From NCBI RefSeq assembly GCF_004745485.1, contig NZ_RHFG01000002.1, positions 1 through 64,000 on the forward strand: DNA of 64,000 nt, read 5' to 3'. Position numbers and translations under genes: made by a program. Within the stretch, counting starts at the first letter, position 1, and the number at the start of each line of letters is the position of its first letter. Source of the stretch: Brevibacterium sp. S22. Lineage in GTDB: Bacteria > Actinomycetota > Actinomycetes > Actinomycetales > Brevibacteriaceae. Shown here piece after piece: positions 1 through 9,266 of this stretch. The notes beneath the pieces were generated by a model that was not told the DNA's origin, did no database searches, and worked only from the letters and a program-made list of their open reading frames with translations.

Positions 1-21
1 GCCTTCTCTACGGGACGGGAT

Positions 22-1039
22 TCAGTGTCGAAGATGGCAACGGGATCCAGAAGGGTTGGGGCGGCAGATCCCGGTGAGGACCAGTGCCGACACGCCCTGC
101 CCATACACACAATTTGGCCTATAACCCACCTCGGCGAGGGGGTACCGGTCTCCGATGTGGACCCTGAGGTCTCCGCGGCGGATCCAGTCGAAGATCTCGT
201 CCGTGCGTGAGCGCAGCTCTGCCGGAGTACGCACATGGTCGACGACGGTCGGGCGGGTGAGGAAGAGGGAGCCGGAAGCGCTCAGGGTGTTGACGTCGAC
301 GGCTGGGACGGGACCGCTGGCGTTGCCTACGACGACGATCGTGCCTCGGGTGCGCAGGGCCTTCAGGTCTCCGTCGAATGTCGTCGCTCCGACGCCGTCG
401 TAGATCACGGATGCTCCTCGACCGTCCGTGACCTCGAGTACACCATCAACGAAGTCGTCGTAGCCGAAGACGTGTGCGGCACCGTTGGCGCGGGCGATCT
501 CGGCCTTCTGTTCCGTCGAGGTCGTGCCGATTACGGTGGCTCCCTTGAGCGCGGCGATCTGCGTGATCATCTGCCCGAGTCCTCCTGCCGCGGCGTGGAT
601 GACCACGATGTCGCCGGATGCGACCGGGAAGGTGTCCGTGGTCAGGTAGTGGGCGGTGATGCCCTGCATGAGGGCGGCAACAGCGGTCTCGTCATCGATG
701 TCGTCCGGCAGCGGCACTAGCCTTGTCGGCATCGACGAGCACAGTCGCTGAGAAGCTTCCCTGGCCTCCGGTCATCCACCCAACGCGATCGCCGACGGAG
801 AAGCCGTCGACTCCATTCCCCACAGCAGTGACCGCACCGACCCCTTCGACACCGGGTGCGAACGGCGCTGTGACCGGTGTTCCTCCCCTGCGCTGGACAA
901 CGTCGAGGAAATTCACCCCGGCCTTGCTCAGAGCGACCTGCAGTTGGCCCTCGGACGGCGCAGCGGATGCGCTGGAGTCATCAGCGGTGACCACATATTT
1001 TTCGGGGCCCCCGGGTTCGTTGACGATGATCGATGTCAT
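22..1039 (-). pseudogene. Frameshifted zinc-free quinone oxidoreductase (MDR family)
   Basis: Two frames on the minus strand together encode one NADPH:quinone-reductase-like protein. The first part starts at the ATG ending at 1039, behind a strong AGGAGG site, and covers the GroES-like half (APGVEGVGAV, GDRVGWM). It runs out of frame near 720, where 'VDADK' is followed by junk. The second frame resumes with LVPLPDDIDDETA and carries the Rossmann half (IHAAAGGLGQM). Removing one base from the CC at 721-722 would join them, so this is a single-base insertion or a sequencing error. The C-terminus is also abnormal: after RYPLAEVG (about base 135) the usual family tail is absent and unrelated residues run to the stop. 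DNA below about 130 may belong to something else; an ATG at 104 on the minus strand opens a frame that leaves the window, not identified. The gene is divergent from a TetR gene that probably controlled it. Confidence 0.75.
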
Positions 1040-1067
1040 TGCTGCCTCCTCGAAGTCGAGATCGATG

Positions 1068-1081
1068 CGGACTATAGTCCG
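1068..1081. promoter_or_regulatory. Palindromic operator between quinone reductase and tetR
   Basis: CGGACTATAGTCCG is a perfect 14-bp inverted repeat in the 45-bp gap between the divergent genes. A second copy with the same arms and a different centre, CGGACCGCAGTCCG, lies at 1099-1112, just inside the assigned tetR reading frame. Two equally spaced copies of the same arm sequence beside a TetR gene suggest that protein's operator. No binding evidence is available. Confidence 0.6.
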
Positions 1082-1084
1082 GAT

Positions 1085-1807
1085 ATGGATGAGATTACCG
1101 GACCGCAGTCCGCTTATGGAAGAGGGAACGAGAAGGCTCTCCCCTTGGTCCCCTCTCAGGCGCCTCTGCGCGCCGATGCGCAGAGAAATCGGCAGAAGGT
1201 CCTCGATGCGGCCGCTGACATCCTCGCCGCACAAGGAGTGGACGGGCTGACGATGGACGAACTCGCTCGGAGTGCCGGAGTCGGCAAAGGAACTCTCTAC
1301 CGCAATTTCACCGACAAGGCGGGGATCGCCTCCGCCTTGCTCGATGACCGCGTCAGGGACATGCACGCCAGAATGCTGCAGGGGCCGCCCCCGCTGGGGC
1401 CCGGCACCTCGGGACGCGAGCGCCTCCGAGCATTCGTCGCCGCCTACCTCGACCACATCGCGCGCAATCTCGACCTCGTGCTCCTCACCGAAAGCAGCTC
1501 CCCGAAAGGACGCTTCGACCGACAGAGCTACCCCTTCTGGCGGCGCCACGTGGAGATCCTCATCACCGACATCTGGACGAATGGGACTCCCGAGCCGGCA
1601 GACGCGAATTCGCCGGAGCCCGATCTGATCCGGACCCGCGCCGAGGCGATCCTGTCAGTTCTGTCCGCCGCGCAGATCGATCAGTGGCTCCACAGGCAGG
1701 GCCGCGCACTCGACGAGCTGATCCCTCAGCTTCAGACGATCGTCACCGCGATCGCCTCACGGCAGGGACCGACACGCCGACTCCTGCATCACTGCGACAA
1801 CATATAG
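1085..1807 (+). CDS. TetR/AcrR family transcriptional regulator
   Basis: A 240-residue one-domain repressor. The N-terminal helix-turn-helix is clear at about residues 33-78 (RQKVLDAAADILAAQG, then LTMDELARSAGVGKGTLYRNF, the typical TetR recognition region). The C-terminal ligand domain is all-helical and not assignable to a ligand. The start was placed at the ATG at 1085. A TTG at 1145 would shorten a non-conserved N-terminus and leave the second operator copy (1099-1112) outside the coding region, so the true start is open. It faces a quinone oxidoreductase gene with a shared palindrome, the usual arrangement for a regulator responding to quinones or electrophiles. That role is inferred from context. 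Confidence 0.85.
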   Translation: MDEITGPQSAYGRGNEKALPLVPSQAPLRADAQRNRQKVLDAAADILAAQGVDGLTMDELARSAGVGKGTLYRNFTDKAGIASALLDDRVRDMHARMLQGPPPLGPGTSGRERLRAFVAAYLDHIARNLDLVLLTESSSPKGRFDRQSYPFWRRHVEILITDIWTNGTPEPADANSPEPDLIRTRAEAILSVLSAAQIDQWLHRQGRALDELIPQLQTIVTAIASRQGPTRRLLHHCDNI

Positions 1808-1851
1808 TGCGAATAGACTGACAGGTGTAATCCTGGTCACACTGCGAAGGG

Positions 1852-2796
1852 GTGGGTGTGGGCAAGTACATCCTCCGGCGTGTGCTGCTGATGATTCCGA
1901 TCGTCCTCGGTGTCGCCACGCTGTCCTTCATCCTCATGAAGCTTGCCCCCGGCGATCCCGCCGCCGCTTATCTGGGGGACAAAGCCACTCCGGAGAACGT
2001 TGCTCAGCTTCGTCAGGCCTGGGGCCTCGACGAACCGATGATCATCCAATATCTCCAGTTCCTCGCAGGTCTCCTCGTCGGTGACTTCGGGCAGTCATTC
2101 ATCTTCCAGACCTCCGTGCTCGAGCTGCTGAAGCTGCGGATGCCGGCGACGCTGCTGCTCATGCTCATGTCCTTGGTCTTCGCTGTCGTCATCTCCGTAC
2201 CGCTGTCACTGTGGGTGGCCGCGAAGAGATCGGCTGCCTCGGCGATCGTGTCCAGAGTCTTCGCCGCCACCGTCCAAGGCATGCCGGCATTCTTCGTCGG
2301 CACTTTGCTCATCCTCGTCCTCGGCGTGAACCTGGGAGTCTTCCCGGTCGGCGGCTACGGCAGCAGCTTCGGCGAGCACCTCTATTCCCTCGTCCTCCCC
2401 GGCCTCGCAGTCGCGCTGACGATCTGCCCCGTGCTCATCCGCAGCCTCACGGCGGCCCTGAACGATTCGATGTCGGCCGAGTACACGAACTTCGCCCTGT
2501 CGAAGGGGCTGAGCCGGAAGCGGACAGTCATCGACTATGCCTTCCGCAACGCCGGAATCACGGGCGTCTCGATCCTCGGCATCCAGGTCGGCCACCTCGT
2601 CGGCGGTGCCCTCGTCGTCGAGAACGTGTTCGCGATCCCCGGAGTCGGCTCACTCCTCATGGAGGCCGTCCTCGCCCGCGACTACGACGTCGTGCAGGCG
2701 CTGACCGTGATCTTCGGCGTGCTCGTCGTCCTCGTCTACCTGCTCACCGACGTCGTCTACAGCATCGTCGACCCACGAGTGCGGCTGGGGGCATGA
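1852..2796 (+). CDS. ABC importer permease, DppB/OppB type
   Basis: A 314-residue inner-membrane permease of the peptide/opine/nickel (PepT) ABC family. It starts with the typical RRVLLMIPIVLGVATLSF first membrane helix, has about six hydrophobic segments, and carries the EAA loop near residues 215-235 (FALSKGLSRKRTVIDYAFRN), which contacts the ATPases. The GTG at 1852 follows GAAGG; a second GTG at 1858 is possible. It opens a tightly packed five-gene operon: the next gene overlaps it by four bases. Membrane topology and family are secure; the transported solute (oligopeptide, dipeptide, nickel or a glycoside) cannot be read from the permease. Confidence 0.93.
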   Translation: MGVGKYILRRVLLMIPIVLGVATLSFILMKLAPGDPAAAYLGDKATPENVAQLRQAWGLDEPMIIQYLQFLAGLLVGDFGQSFIFQTSVLELLKLRMPATLLLMLMSLVFAVVISVPLSLWVAAKRSAASAIVSRVFAATVQGMPAFFVGTLLILVLGVNLGVFPVGGYGSSFGEHLYSLVLPGLAVALTICPVLIRSLTAALNDSMSAEYTNFALSKGLSRKRTVIDYAFRNAGITGVSILGIQVGHLVGGALVVENVFAIPGVGSLLMEAVLARDYDVVQALTVIFGVLVVLVYLLTDVVYSIVDPRVRLGA

Positions 2797-3737
2797 TGAG
2801 CGAACCGATGACGTCCCCCGCGACCGGTACCGGTGGGCCCAATGGCGGCAGACCACCTCGGACTCGCGGAGGCACTGCATCCCGGGCGACGCCGACCGCA
2901 CGGTTCACGCTTCCCCTGCCCGCGTTCATGCGGCGGCACAACCTGCAGCTTTGGATCGGCGCGATCATTCTCGGTGCGATGGTGCTGCTGCTCGCCCTCG
3001 GTCCGCTCTTCGTCACCGACGACCCCAATCGGCAGGACCTGCTCAACACCTTCGCCCCGTCTTCGGTCGCGCACCCACTGGGCACCGATCAGCTCGGGCG
3101 AGATGTCCTCTCGCGCTTCCTCCACGGCGGTCGCGTCGACCTCATCGTCGCCGTCGTCGCCGTCATCGTGCCGTTCCTCCTCGGCACGGTCCTCGGTTCG
3201 CTGGCCGGATACTTCGGCCGCTGGGTCGACATCGTCATCATGCGCCTGGCCGATATCGTCTCGGCCTTCCCGTTCTACGTTCTCGTCATCGTGCTCGTCT
3301 TCGTCATGGGCAACGGCATGGGCAGCATCTTCGTCGCCATCAGCGCCGTATCCTGGGTGGCCTACGCCCGCATCGTCCGCGGCGAGGTGCTCGTCCTCAG
3401 GGAGCAGGAGTTCATCTCCGCCTGCCGCGCCTCGGGGCTGAGCACACCCCGGATCCTCACCCGACACATCATTCCGAACACCGTCAGCCAGGGCGTCATC
3501 TACGCGATGAGTGACATCGTTCTCAACATCGGCGTCGTCGTCACCCTCAGCTACTTCGGCATGGGCATCGTCCCACCCACCGCCGACTGGGGTCAGATGA
3601 TGAATGACGGTCAGCAGTACATGGGCACCGGCAACTACGGCCTTATCCTGTGGCCGGGCTTCGCCGTCGTCATCGTGTCCTTCGCGCTGGCGCTCATCGG
3701 TGACGGGCTGACGAACACGCTGAAGCCGAAGAGGTGA
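2793..3737 (+). CDS. ABC importer permease, DppC/OppC type
   Basis: The second permease of the importer, 314 residues, starting at the ATG overlapping the upstream TGA (ATGA). The N-terminal 40 residues are a Gly/Pro/Thr-rich cytoplasmic tail. After it come the OppC-type region with HPLGTDQLGRDVLSR (residues about 92-106), a family hallmark, and six predicted membrane helices. The EAA loop is FISACRASGLSTPRILTRHIIPN. It pairs with the DppB-type permease to form the channel. The next gene's start codon also overlaps or abuts this stop, so expression is probably translationally coupled. Confidence 0.93.
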   Translation: MMSEPMTSPATGTGGPNGGRPPRTRGGTASRATPTARFTLPLPAFMRRHNLQLWIGAIILGAMVLLLALGPLFVTDDPNRQDLLNTFAPSSVAHPLGTDQLGRDVLSRFLHGGRVDLIVAVVAVIVPFLLGTVLGSLAGYFGRWVDIVIMRLADIVSAFPFYVLVIVLVFVMGNGMGSIFVAISAVSWVAYARIVRGEVLVLREQEFISACRASGLSTPRILTRHIIPNTVSQGVIYAMSDIVLNIGVVVTLSYFGMGIVPPTADWGQMMNDGQQYMGTGNYGLILWPGFAVVIVSFALALIGDGLTNTLKPKR

Positions 3738-3739
3738 TC

Positions 3740-4555
3740 ATGCCTATCCTCGAAGTGAACTCCCTCACCGTCGACATCGACGGAGAGGCCGGACGGCATC
3801 GGATCCTCGACGACGTGTCGATCAGCCTCGAGGCCGGCGAGCCGATGGGACTCGTCGGTGAATCGGGTTCGGGTAAGTCGATGACGCTGCGCAGCATTCT
3901 CGGCATGCTCCCGCCCGGTGCCTCCGTCGTCGACGGAGAGATCCGGTTCGACGGTCGCAACATCCTCAGCTCCGGATCAGGAGGGCGATTCGACCAGCGC
4001 ATCCGCGGCACCGGCATCTCGATGGTGTTCCAGGAACCTGCCATCGCGCTCAACCCGGTGATGAAGGTCGGCCGTCAGATCACCGACGCCATCGCCGAGC
4101 ACAGAGGACTGTCGAAGAAGCAGGCACACGACCTCGCCGTCGAACTCATGGACCGCGTCGGCATCACCGATCCCGACCGCAGAGCATCGAACTACCCGTT
4201 CCAGCTCTCCGGAGGGATGCGTCAGCGCGTGATGATCGCCGCCGCGCTGGCCCAGGAGCCGCAGGTTCTGCTCTGTGACGAGCCGACGACGGCGCTCGAC
4301 GTGACGATTCAGGCGCAGGTGCTCGATCTCTTCCGCACCATGCAGCAGGACGAGGGCCTCGGTCTGCTCTATGTCACCCATGACCTCGCGGTCGTCGCTC
4401 AGCTGTGCTCGACGATCAGCGTGATGAAGGACGGACAGATCATCGAACACGGAGTGCTGCAGGAGGTCTTCGATGACCCCCAGGAGGAGTACACGCGTCG
4501 ACTGCTGACAGCGACTCCGCGAATCGATGAGGACGTTGCCGAGGAAACGCGATGA
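3740..4555 (+). CDS. ABC importer ATP-binding protein, DppD type
   Basis: A 271-residue ATPase with Walker A GESGSGKS (about residues 37-44), signature SGGMRQRV and Walker B VLLCDEPT, followed by the switch histidine in YVTHDLAVV. It hydrolyses ATP to drive the importer. The ATG at 3740 was preferred over the in-frame GTG at 3734 because GAAGAGG is well spaced for it. It is shorter than the usual 320-330 residues: the C-terminal oligopeptide-transporter extension with its cysteine motif is missing. This also holds for the partner ATPase, so the pair belongs to the short subtype. The next gene overlaps its stop by four bases. Confidence 0.92.
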   Translation: MPILEVNSLTVDIDGEAGRHRILDDVSISLEAGEPMGLVGESGSGKSMTLRSILGMLPPGASVVDGEIRFDGRNILSSGSGGRFDQRIRGTGISMVFQEPAIALNPVMKVGRQITDAIAEHRGLSKKQAHDLAVELMDRVGITDPDRRASNYPFQLSGGMRQRVMIAAALAQEPQVLLCDEPTTALDVTIQAQVLDLFRTMQQDEGLGLLYVTHDLAVVAQLCSTISVMKDGQIIEHGVLQEVFDDPQEEYTRRLLTATPRIDEDVAEETR

Positions 4556-5379
4556 CCGAGACCGAGACTCAGCCATCAGCGGCGCCGGCACGAGGCCTTC
4601 GCGCGAAGAACGTCACTGTCACCTTCGGACGTGGTGACCGCGCCTTCACCGCGGTCGATTCCGCTGACCTGCTGGTCCGCCCCGGCGAGATCGTCGGACT
4701 CGTGGGCGAATCGGGCTCGGGAAAGTCGACGCTGTCCCGCGTCATCTGCGGACTCCAGCGTGAATATGATGGCAAGGTGAGCGTCGACGGCCGAGAGTTC
4801 GCGCAGAAGCGCACGAGCGCACAGTGGCGGATCGTACAGATGGTCTTCCAAGATCCCTTCGCCTCCCTCGACCCCCGTTACACGGTGCGGGCGACCCTCG
4901 CCGAGGTGATCCGCCACCACCGTCTCGCCTCCGGTGCCGCACTCCGTTCTCGGTGTCGCGAGCTCATGGAGATGGTACGGCTGCCCGAGGAGTTCCTCGA
5001 CCGCACCCCGACCGCGATGTCGGGGGGACAGAGGCAGAGGGTGGCAATCGCCCGAGCGCTGGCCGTCGAGCCCAGCATCATCGTCGCCGATGAGGCCGTC
5101 TCCGCCCTCGACGTCAGTGTGCAGGCGGAGGTCGTCGCGCTCTTCGCTCGACTGCGCGAGGAACTCGACCTGTCGATCCTCTTCATCTCCCATGACCTGG
5201 CGGTCGTCAAGAAGCTGTGCGAGCGGATCTACGTCATCCACAACGGACGTCTCGTCGAAGAGAACTCCACCGAGGAGATCTTCACGTCCCCGCGCGACGA
5301 CTACACGAAGACGCTGCTGAAGGCGATACCCACCTTCGACAGCGCCTACCTCGACCGGATCCGAAGAGGGGAAGGGTGA
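4552..5379 (+). CDS. ABC importer ATP-binding protein, DppF type
   Basis: The second ATPase of the importer, 275 residues, beginning at ATGA overlapping the upstream stop. It has Walker A GESGSGKS, Q-loop MVFQDPFASLDPRYTV, signature MSGGQRQRVAIARALA, Walker B IIVADEAVSALDVS and H-loop FISHDLAVV. The 'FQDPFASLDPR' Q-loop is typical of the DppF/OppF half. The first about 17 residues are a polar, poorly conserved leader. The C-terminal extension is short, as in its partner. Its TGA overlaps the ATG of the solute-binding lipoprotein gene. Confidence 0.92.
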   Translation: MTETETQPSAAPARGLRAKNVTVTFGRGDRAFTAVDSADLLVRPGEIVGLVGESGSGKSTLSRVICGLQREYDGKVSVDGREFAQKRTSAQWRIVQMVFQDPFASLDPRYTVRATLAEVIRHHRLASGAALRSRCRELMEMVRLPEEFLDRTPTAMSGGQRQRVAIARALAVEPSIIVADEAVSALDVSVQAEVVALFARLREELDLSILFISHDLAVVKKLCERIYVIHNGRLVEENSTEEIFTSPRDDYTKTLLKAIPTFDSAYLDRIRRGEG

Positions 5380-6920
5380 TGGCCGCAAAATTCACTGCAG
5401 TGACTGCCGCACTCTGCGCCTGCCTCCTGGTCCTCGCCGGGTGCGGTTCGGGCGGAGAGAAGACCGCCCGGCCCGGCGGCGACCTCATCTTCGCCCGCGC
5501 CGCCGATGCCACTACTCTGCTGCCACCGACGACGACTCAGAATGAAGACATCTGGACGCTGCAGCAGGTCTACGAGACTCTCACGCTCAATAGGCCCGAC
5601 GGATCCGGGGTCGAACCGGGTCTGGCAACCGATTGGGAGGAGTCGAAGGACAAGATGTCCTGGACCTTCCACCTGCGCGAGGGAGTGAAGTTCCACAGCG
5701 GCAAGACACTCGACGCCGACGACGTCGTCTTCTCCCTCAACTATGCGCGGGATCAGGAGGATGAGAACAATCTCTGGGCAGCCGAATTCGAACCGATCAA
5801 AGACGTGAAGAAGGTCGATGACCGCACGGTGCGCATTGACCTGAAGCAGCCGTGGGGTCCCCTGCCGAGCTATATGGCACTGTTCGCCGCATCGATCTAC
5901 CCAGATGACTTCGGCGGACACGACGCCGACTACATGGCAGCACATGCAGACGGAACCGGACCGTTCAAGGTCGGCCGTTGGAACAAGGGCCAGAGCCTCG
6001 AACTGGTGAAGAACCCGGACTACTGGGACGAAGGAGTCCCGTCACTGGATTCCGTGACCTTCAACGTCGTCGCCGATGACAACACTCGTCGCCTGCAGCT
6101 GCAGGGCGGTCAGGCCGATATCAATCAGGAGCCTGCGCCGTTGAGCATGAGTCAGCTCTCGCGTTCTCAGGACATCAACGCCCAGGCATTCACCTCGACG
6201 AAGATCCTCTACTTCAACGTCAACAACAAGGAAAAGGGCCTCGACGATCCCAAGCTGCGACGCGCCCTGTCATACGCTGTCGACCGCAAGTCCATCGTCG
6301 ATGTCGTGTACGCCGGCTATGCCGAGCCAGCGACCTCGTTCATCTCTCCCGGCCTTGCGGGTCACTCGGACGAGGTCGACAGCAGCCAGTTCGACATGGA
6401 TAAAGCGAAACAGCTGGTCGAGGAGTCCGACCATCCTGACGGCATCGACATCACCATCCAGATCCCCTCGGGAGTCGCTGATCGCGAGCTGCTAGCACAG
6501 ATCGCCCAACAGGCGTGGCAGGACATCGGGCTGACCGTCCACGTCCAGAAGCTCGACGATGCGACGCTGACGACGAACCGGACGAACGGTGACTTCCAAG
6601 TCCAGGTCAGCTATGCGACTTCCGACGTCTCCGACACCTCACAGATGATCAACTTCCTCGCCGTCACCGATGACTCGGGAGTCCGATCGGGCTATGCGAA
6701 TCCCAATGTGGAGAAGTGGGCCGAGCAGGCCGTGGCCGAGGAGGACCCGGAGAAGCAGAACGAGCTGTACGCCCAGATCCAGCAGCAGGTCGCCGATGAC
6801 GCACCGATCGTTCCCATCGCCTACCAGCGAGCGCTGTACGGGATGAGCAGGGACGTCGTCGACTTCGAGCCCTATGTCCTCGGCACCTACGGGCTGAAGG
6901 AGACGAAGCTCAAACACTGA
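5379..6920 (+). CDS. ABC importer solute-binding lipoprotein (SBP family 5)
   Basis: A 513-residue secreted lipoprotein that delivers the solute to the permeases. A lipoprotein signal peptide is clear: a basic start, a hydrophobic core and the lipobox LAGC with Cys22 as the anchor. The mature protein follows the family-5 pattern of peptide, opine and nickel binding proteins: YETLTLNRPDG..PGLATDWE near residue 65, then the conserved region WTFHLREGVKFHSGKTLDADDVVFSL around 100. The start overlaps the previous stop (TGATG). It is the last gene of the operon and its 3' end overlaps the convergent MFS gene by 11 bp, leaving no room for a separate terminator. The solute is not evident. Confidence 0.92.
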   Translation: MAAKFTAVTAALCACLLVLAGCGSGGEKTARPGGDLIFARAADATTLLPPTTTQNEDIWTLQQVYETLTLNRPDGSGVEPGLATDWEESKDKMSWTFHLREGVKFHSGKTLDADDVVFSLNYARDQEDENNLWAAEFEPIKDVKKVDDRTVRIDLKQPWGPLPSYMALFAASIYPDDFGGHDADYMAAHADGTGPFKVGRWNKGQSLELVKNPDYWDEGVPSLDSVTFNVVADDNTRRLQLQGGQADINQEPAPLSMSQLSRSQDINAQAFTSTKILYFNVNNKEKGLDDPKLRRALSYAVDRKSIVDVVYAGYAEPATSFISPGLAGHSDEVDSSQFDMDKAKQLVEESDHPDGIDITIQIPSGVADRELLAQIAQQAWQDIGLTVHVQKLDDATLTTNRTNGDFQVQVSYATSDVSDTSQMINFLAVTDDSGVRSGYANPNVEKWAEQAVAEEDPEKQNELYAQIQQQVADDAPIVPIAYQRALYGMSRDVVDFEPYVLGTYGLKETKLKH

Positions 6921-8340
6921 GCCGGTTGGACCATGCGATCACGACCCCGACCAGCGCAAGTCCGGACATCACAAGGTAGCCGACGACGAAGCCCGAGCTG
7001 CCTGCGGACGAAGCCAGGACGATTCCGACCACGGCGAGCAAGGTGGTCGTGGTCATGCTCTCGGAGACCTGCAAGGATGAGCTGAATTCCCCGTGCCGCT
7101 TCTGATCCGTGATCCTCAGAGTCGCCGAGGCGATGCGCGGGTAGACAATCCCCATTCCCAGTCCCATGAGGACGCAGCCGATGACCACGCCGGCGAGAGG
7201 GAACAGCTCGGCGATATGGACGAGAACGGCTATCGGCCCGCATGCGACCAAGGGCGCGCTGGTCGCGAGCAGCAGTCCGTCGGTCGCCCCTCGGGAGTCG
7301 AATCTGCCCTGTGCCCATGAGCCGACCGCCCATCCTCCGGCACCACTGGCGACGACGAGACCAGCCGTCGTAGCTGAGTGGCCGTTGTGACTCTGGAGGA
7401 ACAGCGTGAGGTGGACATCGCAGGCGGTCACCGTGGCGCCGAGGGCCCCTCGCAGCCCGATGAGCCGAGCAGCGGGGCCCCTGAGCCGCAGGGTTCCGGC
7501 CGGAAGAATGGCCCTGGCAGCGAGCACAAGGATCACACTGGCCAGCATAAGCGCAGCGACGGCGGCTCCCAGAGGGAGATGACTCGCAGAATGCAGAGCC
7601 AGGAGTGCCGCCGCGGCCACCACCGCCGAAAGAATTCGGCGGCGACCCCGCTGCGACACTGCACCGGAATGGGCCGGACCAGTCTCTGCTGTGACAATTT
7701 GTGGAGCGTCACCGCCTGACGTCGGAGAGACGGTGGTCGAAGTGAAGAGCGCGATGATCGCAGCCGCCGACCCGACGACCACGAACCAGAAGACCACGCG
7801 CCATGACGTCGCCTCAGCGAGGTAACCGGCGGCCAAGGGCCCGGCGAGCGACGGAACGAGCCAAGCAGCACTGAGCAGACCGAACATCCGCGGACGCAGG
7901 TCCTCCGGCAGCACACGAGCGATGAGCACATAGATGACAACGGAGTCGATGCCGCCGCCGAGACCTTGGACGAGACGGCCGAGCACGAACATCTGCGGAT
8001 CGGTCGCCAACGCGCAGGCGACGATGCCCAGGACGAACAGAGTCCCGCCGAGGGCAAGCGGCCTCCGCACTCCATGGATGTCGATCCACGTTCCCGCGAG
8101 CACGTAGCCGACCAGTCCGGTGGTGATCGTTCCCGCGTAGGCAGCCGAATACCATGTCCGACCGTCCAGATCAGCCATCGCAACCGGCAGCACAGTCGTG
8201 ACGGCGAAGGACTCGAAAGCGATGAGCGCCATGAGAGTGAGGGCACTCAATATGAACGGTGCCCTGTTCGTCGTCCACAGTGCGCCTCTTCGACTCACCG
8301 CACCGCGCCGCTTCCCCGGCCCGACTGAGGCCGATCTCAT
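6910..8340 (-). CDS. MFS efflux transporter (DHA family)
   Basis: A 476-residue major facilitator with 12 or more hydrophobic segments. The motif-A-like loop after helix 2 reads GTWIDIHGVRRPLALGGTLF, and the GRLVQGLGGGIDSV segment is typical of drug:H+ antiporters. The ATG at 8340 overlaps the upstream stop in an ATGA, so it is the third gene of a coupled operon with the oxidoreductase and the DsbA-like protein, divergent from soxR. Export of a redox-active compound would fit a SoxR-controlled operon; this is inference. Family membership is secure, substrate unknown. Confidence 0.88.
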   Translation of the reverse strand: MRSASVGPGKRRGAVSRRGALWTTNRAPFILSALTLMALIAFESFAVTTVLPVAMADLDGRTWYSAAYAGTITTGLVGYVLAGTWIDIHGVRRPLALGGTLFVLGIVACALATDPQMFVLGRLVQGLGGGIDSVVIYVLIARVLPEDLRPRMFGLLSAAWLVPSLAGPLAAGYLAEATSWRVVFWFVVVGSAAAIIALFTSTTVSPTSGGDAPQIVTAETGPAHSGAVSQRGRRRILSAVVAAAALLALHSASHLPLGAAVAALMLASVILVLAARAILPAGTLRLRGPAARLIGLRGALGATVTACDVHLTLFLQSHNGHSATTAGLVVASGAGGWAVGSWAQGRFDSRGATDGLLLATSAPLVACGPIAVLVHIAELFPLAGVVIGCVLMGLGMGIVYPRIASATLRITDQKRHGEFSSSLQVSESMTTTTLLAVVGIVLASSAGSSGFVVGYLVMSGLALVGVVIAWSNRLSV

Positions 8341-9266
8341 GGTTCGCCGATTCGCAGGGCGATCTTGCCTCGCCCGTGCCCGGTCTCGACGTCCCGATGC
8401 GCCTCCGCGGCTTCGTCCAATCGGAAGGTGCGCCGAATGTGGACTCTCAGTCGGCCGTCGGCAACGAGTCGAGCGAGATCGCCGAGGCGCTCGGCCGTCC
8501 TCCGACTGCGGACGATCCGACACCCCAGTTCGTCGGCCAGCGACATGTCCACGATCGTCGCGATGCGTGCTCTGTCGTCGACGAGGCCCACCGCCAGACG
8601 CAGATTCTCGTGACCGGCGGCATCGAACACGGCGTCGAAGCCGGCCACGACGTCCCTGAGCCGATCCATCTCGCCGGGACCATAGCTCACCGGGTGCGCC
8701 CCGAGAGCGCGCAGGTGATGGTGATTGACCTCCCCTGCGGTCCCGACAACCTCGGCTCCCGCGAGAACGGCCAGCTGGGTGAAGATCGTCCCCACCCCAC
8801 CCGCGGCTCCGTGGACGAGTACGCGGTCACCCTGCGCGATCCCGAGATCCTCGAAGGCGGTCAGAGCGGTCTGTCCGGAAGCCGAGAGTGCCCCGGCCTC
8901 GTCCCAGGACAGCGCTTGCGGTTTGAGGATGATCTGGGAAGCAGGGACCGCGGCGTACTCCGCATAGGAACCGAGCATCGAATACCCGAGCACCTCGTCG
9001 CCGAGGTTCAAGTCCTCGACGTCGGACCCGAGTGCGACGACGATTCCGGAGAAGTCGTTGCCCGGGATCTGGGGGAAGACGATGCGGGCCCCCGGCGGAG
9101 TCCAGCCTGCCCGGATAGCGGCATCGGTCAGCTGCACTCCGGCGGAAATGATGCGGACGAGCACCTCGCCCCGTTCCGCAGAAGGGCGTTCCATCCGCCG
9201 AGTGCGCAGGACCTCAGCGGGCCCGAATTCGTCGAATGCCGCTGCCGTCATCAATGTCGCGTTCAT
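8337..9266 (-). CDS. Zinc-free NADP-dependent oxidoreductase (quinone reductase-like MDR)
   Basis: A 309-residue medium-chain dehydrogenase/reductase without the zinc-binding cysteines. The GroES-like N-terminal half contains PQIPGNDFSGIVVALG. The nucleotide-binding half carries VLVHGAAGGVGTIFTQLA, an AAGGVG-type NADPH motif near residue 150, followed by GAEVVGTAGEVNHHHLRALGA. Proteins of this type reduce quinones or enones. It overlaps both neighbours by four bases (stop of the DsbA-like gene before it, start of the MFS after it). Its operon is divergent from soxR, consistent with detoxifying quinone-type redox cyclers. Confidence 0.88.
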   Translation of the reverse strand: MNATLMTAAAFDEFGPAEVLRTRRMERPSAERGEVLVRIISAGVQLTDAAIRAGWTPPGARIVFPQIPGNDFSGIVVALGSDVEDLNLGDEVLGYSMLGSYAEYAAVPASQIILKPQALSWDEAGALSASGQTALTAFEDLGIAQGDRVLVHGAAGGVGTIFTQLAVLAGAEVVGTAGEVNHHHLRALGAHPVSYGPGEMDRLRDVVAGFDAVFDAAGHENLRLAVGLVDDRARIATIVDMSLADELGCRIVRSRRTAERLGDLARLVADGRLRVHIRRTFRLDEAAEAHRDVETGHGRGKIALRIGEP

